The notes below the pieces were generated by a model. That model had not been told where the DNA came from and ran no database searches. It saw only the letters and a list, made by a program, of their open reading frames with translations. Below, piece by piece: positions 51,121-62,257 of a stretch of 64,000 nt of DNA. Location of the stretch: positions 64,924 to 128,923 of the forward strand of contig CAJNOL010000347.1 in assembly GCA_905250125.1 (NCBI GenBank), given 5' to 3'. The stretch's first letter is position 1; the number at the start of each line of letters is the position of its first letter. Both the position numbers and the translations under genes were made by a program. This stretch comes from Rotaria sordida (Eukaryota > Rotifera > Eurotatoria > Philodinida > Philodinidae).

Positions 51121-51458
51121 GTCGAGCACCATGGTTGAGGAATAATCCAGATATACTAACAACAATGTATCATATCAATAATGTATACATACTAATTTTC
51201 CCATCGGATAAATGCTCTCTCAATGATGTAATTCACATTTTTTCCCTTTTGTTAAGTTGTAAACAATAATGACATTTGGTTGACTTATTAATGAATGTGC
51301 ATGACACTATTCGATTTTCCCTTTCAAATGTGATTAATCGATGAAATACATCTATCTTACCTTGCTACTATCTGTTCTTTATGCGAGTGATTCATATTTC
51401 AATTGTCGGATTTTCAAAAAAAAAATACCCACCATCATTTTGTAAATAACTTGTGATT

Positions 51459-51950
51459 GTTTATAGCTATCGAGCTCGAGTTTTCGTCATTGAAGAGAGC
51501 AAATATGGACCCATCGAATTATATAGAATTCATAAGGTTTGAAGAAGATTTTCATGATTGTTTTCAAATCAATATATTTTTCTTCATCTATTTTCATGAT
51601 TGTTTTTTGATAGTAATTCGATCGCAAATTATACGAAATTATTGTCCCAAAAGCTTTATATTTCTGATAAAATGTCAAAGTCTTTCTATAGTTTAATTAA
51701 ACTAATACTTGTAAGAGATATTTTTTTGAAATTGCAAAAAGTTTCTTGAAAATAAAAGACTTTTATGGCTACAATTCTGTATAATTTGAGCTCAGATTGC
51801 TATAAAAACTCATGTAAATAGACAACGAAATATATATTCGATTAAAAACAATCCTCAAAAATCTTCTTTGAATCTGATGAATTCTATATAGTTTGATGGT
51901 CTTATGTTTGCTCTTTTCAATAATGAAAACTCGAGTGCGATAGCTATAAA
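51459..51950. repeat. Foldback element with TTTATAGCTATCG ends
   Basis: Left end TTTATAGCTATCG with CTCGAGTTTTC, GAGCAAA, ATATAGAATTCAT and GAAGATTTT blocks; all recur inverted up to CGATAGCTATAAA at 51950. Arms are about 170 bp with a loop of about 150 bp. A short open frame on each strand (51457 and 51487) is just arm sequence. Confidence 0.85.
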
Positions 51951-53999
51951 CCGTCGAGAATTAACTCTCATATCACCATCAATGACATATTAATCTGTTT
52001 TCTACGCGGGTCCGTATTCTCTAAAAAAACCGTCTTCTAGAAAACTCGAATTGGCTCAGAAACTCATTCGAAAATCTTTAGAGATTCGCAAGAGGGTTTC
52101 CGAATACATGCAGCATTTTCGAAAATACCTTCTTGATTTTCAAGGGCTCGAAAACTCTCAGGTTTCATGAAATACCGATTTCGACATCCTTAACTTATTT
52201 TTGAATATCGTTTTTTTTTATATCAGAAATCCAATCGTATTTTCGGATATCATTAGAGTATTATAGGAAACTAATATTGCAACGAAAGATGAATTGATAT
52301 TTGGATGGATATGCAAGGATACCTTTGTGATTTTCGAAGAACATGAGTATGAAAAAAGTACACTGGAAAACTGAAATCGGTGTCCAACTTCGCTTTGACA
52401 TTGTGAAAATTTCTGGAAGTTCTAAAAATCTTCACAATGTTTTACATATGCACCATATTTGGTGTCTAAAAACGTCTTTGACGTACAACATTCCAGATTT
52501 TCGAATTTTCGATTTCGATCTTTGACTTCGCTCAGTTTTAGACATTTTTAGTTCACTAGAAGCTGATCTCATAGTTAGTTTAAGTTGTTTGATTTCGCAT
52601 AAATTTTCCAATTGACATTTTTTTCCAAGCTGAAGTCATATCATACTTTCACAATAGTCTTATATTATCTTTTTATTCTTGAATATATGAAGGAAAATAT
52701 GTATGATGTGAACAGTTTACAAACGAATAATTGTTATTAGAGTAAAATTGATGTATTTTCTTTCTTGGTTTCGTTAAATTTCAATACAATAAAGACTAGA
52801 TATAATAATTACTAGTTTTAACTATAAGTTATAGCAAAAACTTCAACAAAACGTCTGCTTTCAGATTATCATTATAACTAGTTTACTTCTAAAGAGTAAC
52901 AAGACAAAAGATTATTAAATCAGATAAATAACTTCATCTTGAGCGAAGATGTTGATAGATTGTCGTCATTCATATAGAATCTAAGCAATATGTTTGCATA
53001 CAGTTCTGAAAAGAGTGAAGAGTCCTCTTTCTAGAATCGTCTTCGTCTTCTCAATTTTTCATTACTTTTCTTGTGGAATCGAATGAAAATGAAAGATTAA
53101 ATTCTCAACAAGAATGTGCCTCTCCTTTAATTATTTTTCTATCAAAAAAAAAAAAAAACCTTCAAATCTTTTTCTTCTACTTCGTTTTCTATACATTTTT
53201 CATTCGCAACAACGGTTCTTTCTTGCACGTGGCTTCAAAATATCATGGCATTCAAGTCATACGTTTTCTATTTCTCCAAAACTTTTAACTCTCTCGAGGA
53301 ATATTCTGTCTATCTGTTTTTTCCCATAAACCACTGATCATATAAGTGAGGAAAACCATTTGAAAACATTCTTTTCCATTCAGAATTGTTCATCATCATC
53401 ATCATTCATTCATATCATATCAGTAGAATATAGAAGCTGAAGAAAAGACGACAGCAATAAAGTTTCTAGTGACAACTCTTCTTCGGAATGCAGAGATAGA
53501 CACTTCGAGTTAGATATATTACCTTGCAAAAAAAATTTCTTACGCTTCAGCTAAATTCAACCAAACATTGATGTCATCAGACATATTTTCCGTATTATCA
53601 ATAAATTCCAAATATGAAATGACAAAACTAATACCTTTGATTTGTTTCAAGGTGTCAATCGAGAGAAGAGTACTCTCAACCTAGAATCATCAAATACAAA
53701 TTTACTGATTTCTTTAGTTTCTTCTTGGACTCATTATCGAATGAACAACTTCTCATCTCCAGTTCGATATTTTACAATTATTATTTTGTTTCTTGATATT
53801 AAGCTTATCAGTATCATGAGTATATTTGAAGATGTTGGTAAACTTTGATGTATTAAATGCATTGATATCTCTAGAGTCGTTTCAGGTTTGAAGGAGTATT
53901 CAGTGAGGTGTAGGTTCAGGGAGGACTAGTAGTACCGTTTATGTGGTATTACATAAAGATCCATAGAAACAATATATCGAAAATTCTTTTAGGGTTTCT

Positions 54000-55716
54000 T
54001 AGGGCACTTTTTTTTATTGTCTGTAATAGATTATAAAACTATCTATCACTCTCTTAACTATTAGCCTGATCGAGCACTATCGAACAATTCAGCAATGAAT
54101 TCGAGATCAACTGAATGAGCTGAATTTGTTCGACTCAGCTACTATATGTACTGATCATTTTGAATTGAATATTTGGCACGATGTTATGAAAGAAATGTCA
54201 TTGTTTTACACGACCGTTTGTGGATTCTATGACCCAGCGAACTTTAGTAATCAATCATGTACTGACTATGATTCTTTAGTAGAAATAAAGGCACCTTTGT
54301 GTCGTGACCAAATTTCTGTAAGTCTATTAAACAATCATGAAAACTGCAGTCAACGGCGACTACATCTTCTAATTGCATCCAGTTCTGAAATCCTTGGACA
54401 TTGTTATATAATAATTTTCGTTGGAACCTCTGAATCTTTATTCTTTCCATCTTCAAAGAATAGACCCAAGGCCGCTATTATGTAGCCATCAGAAGAGTCT
54501 ATCATCATCGGCTTAACAAGCAGCTCTTCTTTATGAAGATTATATGTCCGTCTTTGCAGTATATTATTGTGACTCTTTTCAATATAGACATACGTTCCGT
54601 CTAATATAATTATAGATTTGGTCGGTTCGTCATCCCCCAATAACTGTTGAGCTAGTGGCCACTTGTGTTTTTGTATTACATTCGTTCTCGTTGTATTCCC
54701 CAAAGCCTAAATGTTCGAGTACAAAGTACTGTGTTAACGCAGAATAAGTACTGTCTAAGATTCTACTAACTTGCATTTTCTCTTTTAATCCGAAGAGTGT
54801 GCATAAAGCTTGATGACTTAAACCTAACCGAAGTTTAATTAATAGAATGGCACTTGTTATCCTAGATGTCTTGATATCCCTATGCCGTAAACTAGATGAT
54901 GGTATATGAGAACATAAATTGTTAAATTGATCTCAAGTTAGGTCTTTTAATACATGATAGTTGTTGTCATTCATTGTTTCTTCATGATCGTCGAGGTTCA
55001 ATGGCGATCGTTGTTTTATATCATTTATCTTTTCATCTTTATTTCGTATTTGCTCTTTTAGCTATCCGAAAAGTTTAATCAATTCATCACGAATGATTTT
55101 TACCTGATTTAATTTTTCTCCTTTGATTATTTTCATATCTTTTCGGCTTAATTTTTCATCAATTAAATGACTAGTGCAACATCTGCTACCATCCGGTATG
55201 TAAATATGATGCTCAAGTAAACAGTTGATACATAATTCGTTATCAACTTTGGTGAAACGTTTTTTTATACGTGAAATAAATCCCACACACTGAGCATTTG
55301 TAACACGATTTAGTCAGCGTAAAAAATGATAATGAAACATAATCAACAGCATTAAATGTAGTTGGTGAAGTAGCAATAGCAACAGCTGAATTGCATTGAG
55401 TTCCGGTGGTAGTGATGTTGCTTCCTGATGAATCTATTATTAGATCAGTTTGAATTATGTTATCCATTTTTTGTATATCTATATCTACGATTAATTCATC
55501 TTCCCTTTGCGAGTTGATGTTTGATGAAGCAGTCTTCTTCTTAGTATATAATTTCATAAAACATGAGTAGTGCAGTTGTAATTGTAATTGTAACAGCTTA
55601 TTTTCGATCACGTATTGTAATAATTCTTCATAGTTTTCTAGATTTCGATGTATTTCGTCTTCACGAAAAGATTTGTCACATAGGTGACAAGTACGTTTCG
55701 CACTTGTTTCAGCCAT
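54000..55716 (-). pseudogene. IS4EU/Harbinger-like (DDE_Tnp_4) transposase pseudogene
   Basis: Starts MAETSAKRTCHLCDKSF with a zinc-finger-like N-terminus. After a frame change near 55300 follow NRVTNAQCVGFISRI and IYIPDGSRCCTSHLI, a helix-turn-helix region (TSRITSAILLIKLRLGLSHQ, ALCTLFGLKEKMQVSRI) and the first catalytic motif IILDGTYVYIEKS with LVKPMMIDSSDGYI, typical of the IS4EU group. Lesions: frameshift near 55300, TAG near 55062, TGA near 54935, and further frame changes in the last 700 bp where the remaining catalytic residues are no longer readable. Dead copy; autonomous partners may exist elsewhere. Confidence 0.75.
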
Positions 55717-55797
55717 TATGAATGATATCAGAGTAAATCAATTGAAAATTTTCATACTAAATGTGGGAAAATAGTCTCACTAATGCGGGCACCTCGC

Positions 55798-57025
55798 TAA
55801 GTGTTAATCGCGGATTCGAAGAAAAAGCATACTAGTCGATGGAACTCGATGAGTTGACTACCATTGTAATAGACCTTTTTCCCCATAGGACTTTCTTATA
55901 GAATTTTCAGGTCATATTACCCTCCAACGAAGCATAACATATAGGTGTCAAAGGTACAGATTCGTATGTAGATACCGCATCCATTCTTCCCACGATGTGC
56001 ATATTAGATTGCCTATTTTGTTCTACATTGGGTATTTGTTTTTCATGTGTTCTAAGTAGTAGTATAGGTGATAAGGGCAGATCTTTCTCTTCATGAACTG
56101 TTTGACCACTAAATGTATTCTTCTCAGTGTATAATTGCACATAGAGAGAGAAAAAATACCCACAATCAATTCGATATTATCATTCTCTCTCTCTTGCTCT
56201 GTCGTCGTACAATGTTCATTTAGGAAGAAACTGAACAACGTGTAAAACTAACATGATTGTTATAGTGCGACTCACTTATGTTGAACATTTCTTTCTTTTC
56301 TCTATCGTACAGATGACATACATACATATATAGGGTGCCTGGAAAATCACTAGAGATAGAAAAATTTGAATATCTCAACGATGTTTGGATCAAATGGGTT
56401 GATTTTTTACCACTGATGGAGGAGTGTTCCTAGTCCATATTCATAAGAATAACGTAGACAAAAAGCGTTTCGAAGTATCATTATTGACTTCGATAAAGAA
56501 ATGTCCTTCTAGGCGAATTTCTGAAAAAATCCCATTTACAATGTGTTTTAAAAGTTATTATAAAGAACAAATTTGAATAAGTTCAGTATATTCTAGCCAA
56601 AATAGGCTAATTTTTTTTTAAATATAGAGGTATATTGCCGGTTCAATTCGTGTCAGGTAAAACAAGACGTTTTACAGCTTAAAGTTGTCGTACACAAATA
56701 GTGTTTTTCGAAAGCCGTAAGAGGACAATTTCGTTTTATTGATTTCAAAAGTGATACTTCGAAACAGTTTTTATCCACGTTATTCTTATGAATATGGACT
56801 AGGAACACCACTCTATGAGTGGTAAAAAAATTAACTCATTTGGTCCAAACATCGTTGAGATATTCAAATTTTTCTATCTCTAGTGGCTTTCCGGACACCC
56901 TATATATGATCTAAAAATTCTATAAGAAAGTCCTATGGGGAAAAACGTCTGTTACCACTATGACCAGCTCGTCGGGCTCTATCAAGTGGTGTACCTTTTC
57001 TTCGAATCCGCGATCAACACTTGAC
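55798..57025. repeat. Outer inverted repeat beside the transposase relic
   Basis: TAAGTGTTAATCGCGGATTC and CCCCATAGGACTTTCTTATA at 55799-55905 recur inverted at 56920-57025 (about 110-bp arms, middle part diverged). Encloses the tidy hairpin at 56333-56900. The left arm begins just upstream of the transposase ATG, so it may belong to that element or to an independent one. Confidence 0.8.
56333..56900. repeat. MITE-like hairpin with GGGTGYCYGGAAA ends flanked by TATATA
   Basis: Begins GGGTGCCTGGAAAA and ends with its inverse (TTTCCGGACACCC). Arms of over 190 bp share GAGATAGAAAAATTTGAATA, TCTCAACGATGTTTGGA and CCTAGTCCATATTCATAAGA. TATATA lies immediately outside both ends, consistent with a TA-targeting (Tc1/mariner-like) nonautonomous element. 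Best-preserved element in the window. Confidence 0.9.
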
Positions 57026-57269
57026 GAGGTTCTCTCGTAAAAGTTTTGGGTTTAATTTGTGATGAGTGCAAAAATATAATGTTTTAACTGGTTAATTCAT
57101 ATTTTGATAGATTAATCGGGATGAAACTTGTGAAATATGTTGCTTTACTATAGTAGTGTAACGGACTATTTCTTGATTGAGAAGTGGAATGCTATATTTG
57201 TACGTGAATGTTATTTAGGCTCAACCGCGTCTGACCTCTACATTCCATTTAATAGCTATTTAGCAGTCA

Positions 57270-57300
57270 GTTTCGACCTGCACCCTACAGGCCTCATCAG
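57270..57300 (-). ncRNA. Hammerhead-ribozyme-like core
   Basis: Minus strand reads CTGATGAG, then a 6-bp stem (GGCCTG with CAGGTC, loop TAGGGTG), then CGAAAC: the full conserved core between stems I and II and between II and III. I could not find convincing stems I and III with a U-H cleavage site; a candidate stem III (CTGAC with GTCAG near 57229-57233) places A where U is required. Type I hammerheads of this form are known from Penelope-like elements, but no such element was recognised here. Possibly decayed. Confidence 0.4.
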
Positions 57301-57439
57301 TAGAATTTTAGTATTCAAGTTTACTTCAGCGATCAGAATTTTTATTAGATATAGATAAATGCACTCAAATGAACCAAAATCATGTCAATTCAAAGCCAGA
57401 GAATGTATTTCAGTTTTTTGAACACCATCACTACTTGCA

Positions 57440-58110
57440 AAGTCTGACTTTATGTCAGTATTTCTTGCGTTTGATCATGTTCTTCATTTTTTTTTCTCAG
57501 TTTTCAAGTCATATTCCGAATAAGCATGAGAAACTGTATCGATCTATCTATATCACTCATTAGTTAGAGATTTTATCACCGTGTAGTATAAGGTCAAGTT
57601 ATTCCAAAATCTTGATTTTCTTTAATGTTCCTTTTGGGTGTTTCATACTGAAACTATCCAATATTCGACTACAAACAGCGTTTTTAACATGCTTCTGATT
57701 GGAAAGACGAATTGGAACACAGATGATTGTACTTTAGGCTTTTCAATAACATTATTAGAATCCGTGACGATAACAACTGGATATAGTATTCTATCAGCAT
57801 CCTACAGTAAATTAGGCTTTTCTTCACGAGAGCTCCATATTTTTCAAATTTCAACCAGAAGTTTATAATCAACATCAAATTCTGCATCTGTTGATGTGTG
57901 AATCAAAACAAATTAGAAAAAAAAAAATTTTTTAATGATCCTGGAGTCTCTTACAGGTGCGAAACTATAGGTAAAAATTGAAAGTTGGTTCCTGACAGAA
58001 AAAAAACATCTCATTTTTATTCAGAATTTCACCATGATTCAGAATATGTGATTCTTTTTCAAAAGTATTTTGGACAAAACAATAGCCTTATCGATACTTC
58101 TACTTTACAA
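57440..58110 (+). repeat. Dispersed repeat, copy 2
   Basis: Aligns to the reverse complement of 43930-44560 throughout. After 58110 the match stops, then resumes briefly at 58619 (AACAGTTAAAGCGTTAAT), so about 510 bp are inserted here or deleted from copy 1. That extra segment holds a 97-aa frame (58326-58619). Confidence 0.8.
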
Positions 58111-60521
58111 CGCTTAAAAGTAGTACAAAAATTTTCCCGATAAATATGTTTAATAATTTCATATGCATCACATAGTAGCTATCTTACAACAATAAATTGA
58201 AAACAATTCAATTTTACAATAATGAATGCGAAAATGAAAGTCTTGTCTCAAAATTTAGAAGCATCTTTGCATTTAAAATTTTTCAGAAGGGCTTTATTAT
58301 TTTTGTATATTATGTATAGTTCACTGTGTACTTATGTCTGTCACTGTCACTCAAAACGGAAATAACACAGAAAATGAAAACAGCACAACAAATTGAGAAA
58401 CAACTAACGATGTCTAGAAGGAAAAGCTATATCAAACATCAAAGAGCTACTGTTGACAAAGACGATGATAACCGATGTGAAATATTAGAACTGCTGAAGA
58501 GAGTACAGCCAATAGAAGATGGTAGAATTGATACAAAGCGTTACGAACACAGCAGGGTTAAGAGGCAGTCGCCTCTATTTTGGCGTGAAAATTGTCTTGA
58601 CATATATATACGTCAATAACAGTTAAAGCGTTAATCAGAATATTCCATTGGTCCTTCATCCAGATTATTTTTGATATATGAATAATTTATCTGTATAAAT
58701 TAATATGTGATGCAAAAATCTTTGAAAAAATCCCAAACTCTGTTATACTATATTGCCAATTTCTCAATCGATCAATTTTTTTGTGTTAAAAGAAACAATG
58801 TCTGAACTATACATTTTCTACTAGATATATGCTTTGAAGCGAAACTGACAAAAAGGAAAAGCCCAGAAGGAAAAATTTCTAAAAAAGTTCTTGTAATGTT
58901 TTTCCTACTTAAAAAGTCCGTATTTCTGAATTATTTTGAACTGCATGATGAATTAAGTTAGAATAAATATACAGCAAAATATCAGCATCGACAAAATTCT
59001 TTAGAACTGTTCTTGAGTCTTTAATCAAAAACTTTTGAAAAATTCAATTTTTGTAAAATACAGTCTTTTCCAACAAAATATCACTTTGCAAGAACATCAG
59101 CCATCATCTTCAGAAATTATGCATAAATTAAATTCTTTTTGCGTTATTTATTCGAAATATTTCAGATCATAGAAACTTAGTAGAGAAAATAATTTAAAAA
59201 TAATTTTTTTATCGCTGCAAAACGATTAACATATTCAGTCTTTTTTAGAAAAAACTATATTTTTGTATAAAAATCAAGAGTAAATTTCACTTTCAATATA
59301 TCATTGAAAAGAGCACACACTATATACTACAAAAATCAGCATCAAGCGTATTTTTTTATTTTCCTTCTCATATAAAAAAATTAACAAAGAATAAAAAATA
59401 CTGTTGTTCAATAATCGAGTTACAAGAACTTTTTTGAAGTTGTTTAGTTTCATGTTTTTCCTCCTCGTCAGGTTCGTTCTAGAAAAATATGTCTCATACA
59501 AAACGTATAGTTCAGACATTTTTCTTTCTAAAAAAATTTGATTGGTTCAGAACCCAGCAATATGGTATAACAGAATTTTGACATTGTTTCAAAGACTTAT
59601 GCGTCGCATATTAATTGATTTTCTTTATCTATATTGTTGCATATCTAGAAAACAAAACTTTCTAGAAGTTCGTCTCTTTTATATAAATATATATATCATC
59701 TAAAACATTTTCTAATTACAATTAGATATTGGCAAGATGGTCCTAGGAACCAGAATTACTAGCAGGTCAAAGTAGATAGATTGATATTCTTGATTTTACG
59801 AATACATATATTGCACGAGAAAAATGTTGGAAACAAACCATACTTATAATAACAGGCAAGGATATTTACATTTGACAATTAATTCTCGCAATAACACGAG
59901 TGCAATGTTTACCATTGAATTGTTTTGGGCCTAAACAAGTTTTCCTGTCAGTCAATGTAAGTCTTCAACATTTGTTTTTCATTAGGAACGATATTTTTTA
60001 CGATTGTGCAAAGCATATGTCAAATGTCATATTCTAATGACTCATATATTCTAAATAAATATGAGACAACATGACTCCGTTCCATGAGCCCAAAACAAAA
60101 ACAACCCGGTTCCACTTATGTCTAATTACAATGCATAATTTCACTTGTCATAATGACTTATATGTTTTCCATATATAGTACAACGAATAGAAAAATAATT
60201 TTATTAACATCATTTTTTATATCCTGACTCATGTCCTTGTATTAACTGAATTTCCAAGAAATAGATGTTAATCAGTACAAAAAAAAACATTTGGCTAGCA
60301 TATGCATACTAGAAAGAGATATTTTCTCGAAAAAAATCCTTCATCATATTGAAGACATTTCATTTAATTAGCTAAATTAATGTTACGGTAATTTATTTAA
60401 AAGCGAAGTTTCGATCGTTTTTAATATAAATACTAAGACAAAAGAAACCTAACTGGAAGAATAGATTCGACAAAAATTCAATGTAAGAAAATTAAAGTTG
60501 TTCATTATGACTATTCTATTA
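58111..60521. other. Spacer downstream of WrbA
   Basis: Contains a 97-aa open frame at 58326-58619 with a basic, Lys/Arg/Glu-rich composition and no recognisable domain. I do not claim it is a gene. The remainder to the WrbA stop has nothing recognisable. Confidence 0.4.
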
Positions 60522-62257
60522 TTATTGTTTTGGATCAGGTGGATTTGCTTCTTTAGGTGGTAATGCTGCACGACCTATTTTCAATGCAGTTGCTACTTGA
60601 GTAAAATATGATCCTTGATGTTCAGCTATTTTTAATTCTAAATCGGTTGGTTTTCGTGATCCATCACTACCAGCATAAGTACCTACAAAAAAATCAAAAT
60701 GAAGTAAAAAATTAAATATATATGTATGTGCAGAATGTTTCAAAAGTTCGAATGAAAATGTGAATAGTTCCTCAACAATTCAAGAGATTTAAATATTTTT
60801 TTCTTAAGAGTTTAATCACATATTTATTAAAGTTTTCAGAGTTTTATTAACAGCCACACTCGAGTCAACTTCAATTATAAAATGCAAAGCTGCAAGTCAA
60901 ATTCGACAGAAACACGCCAACTAAATCTTATATTAGAACTACATTTCAGCGGTTTTGTGAAATTTGTATTATCAAAAATCGATCATCAAAAATCGATCCC
61001 GTTCTAGAAGATCATAGAGAAATTACTGAAGAAAAAGTTAAGAATGTTTGTGAAAATGAGCTAGAATCGAGTATTTGATATAGTACACAAGCTTACTTAT
61101 TACCACAAACAATAACATATCGGATTATGACCAAATATTTCTTATTAAAATACAATTTATTCAACAATCCAACGAAGAAGAATGACATAAACGAACACTT
61201 AATCCTAGCTCATTTTTACATAAATCATTAATTTCACCGACTTTTTCGGCAGTACTCGTTTCAGAAAATTGCTGAAATATGTTAATAAGGTAATGTTTAG
61301 CTTGCATATTTTTTTTGCAAATTTAATTTCTAGTTATCATTTTACAATGCTGACTTATTCGAATTTCATCATGAGTAAAACTATTTCTATTCTGTAGATA
61401 CAAAATATTTTATCTGAAAACTTTAATGGATATATGATTAAACTGTTAAAAAAAATATTTTCAAAGGTTCTATTCATATGTTCATTCGGACTTTTGAAAC
61501 ATCCTGTGTATATATGATTAATAACTTACCAGCACCATATGCACTACCACCATGAATTTCATCCATATTAGCTAAAAGTGGACTTGTATAACCAATTGGT
61601 ACCTATTTTTAAAAATAATAAGATAAGAAAATTTATTATAAATACATACAAATAACATTCCATGATGAATAAAATTTGTTAATGATGTTAATGTTGTTGT
61701 TTCTTGTCTAAAAGAAATTGTGTAAATTGTTGTTTGTTTTTTTTTTTTATTGTAAATTATTTTCTTACCCTCCAGCTTGAGTACCAGTTGAAAAGAATAC
61801 ACCAATTGGTTTTCCAACAAGTGAACCTTTCATCCATAATCCACCTGTTGCATCCCATATAGCTTTAACTTGTGCAGGCATTCCACCAAAACGAGTTGGA
61901 TAACCAAATAGAATACCATCACAATTAACTAATGCATCTTCCAGTGTAACGGTATTTTCAGTACCAGGTGCAAATGATATTGTTGGAACAGTTTTATCTT
62001 TTTCTGGTGCATGCATTTTTGTTAGAACTTCTTTTGATAATGTTTCTGGTACTTGAATTAAACGAGCTTCAGCACCAGCGGCTTCAACACCTTTTAATAT
62101 AGATTTAGCCACTAGAAATATAAATATTTATTTTATTAAAATATTTCATTTTATTTTTCTTTTTAATTTTAAATTTACATGTTGCAATATGACCATACAT
62201 TGAATAGTAGATAATATGAATTCGTGTTTTATTACTAGTTGTAACTTTTGAAGCCAT
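60522..62257 (-). CDS. wrbA: WrbA-type NAD(P)H:quinone oxidoreductase
   Basis: Flavodoxin-fold FMN enzyme that reduces quinones by two electrons, protecting against oxidative stress. Exons in gene order: 62179-62257, 61769-62111, 61650-61707, 61530-61602, 60522-60682; 237 aa. Motifs in order: IHIIYYSMYGH phosphate loop, LFGYPTRFGGMPAQVKAIWD, STGTQAGGQETT, FIHHGMLFVPIGY, GGSAYGAGTYAGSDGSR; all family landmarks are intact. WrbA is widespread in bacteria, fungi and plants but unusual in animals, so horizontal acquisition is plausible; four host-style introns show it is a resident nuclear gene, not contamination. The last intron (60683-61529) contains a foldback element. Confidence 0.95.
60718..61515. 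repeat. Foldback element inside the last WrbA intron
   Basis: ATGTTTCAAAAGTTCGAATG at 60735-60754 and the following GTTTAATCA-ATAT-TATTAAAGTTTTC block recur inverted at 61405-61506. Arms are about 110 bp, element about 800 bp, filling most of the 847-bp intron. No transposase frame. Confidence 0.85.

Larger units (their letters stand above)
50998..53990. other. Gene-free stretch upstream of CAP gene
   Basis: Contains the CAP TATA box and the foldback element 51459-51950. Beyond it, 52000-53990 holds no gene I recognise; short frames at 53073 and 53642 have no domains. Confidence 0.5.

Noticed and set aside
53073..53329. Overlapping short plus-strand frames rich in Phe and Lys
   Set aside because: Made of A/T runs, no conserved motif, no splice-linked extension.
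54126..54485. 119-aa plus-strand frame
   Set aside because: Antisense of the transposase pseudogene, whose DGTYVYIEKS motif lies on the minus strand just beyond.
57638..57887. Open frames on both strands within the dispersed repeat
   Set aside because: Comparison with the copy at 43930-44560 shows substitutions at all codon positions and shared stops, so no coding selection.
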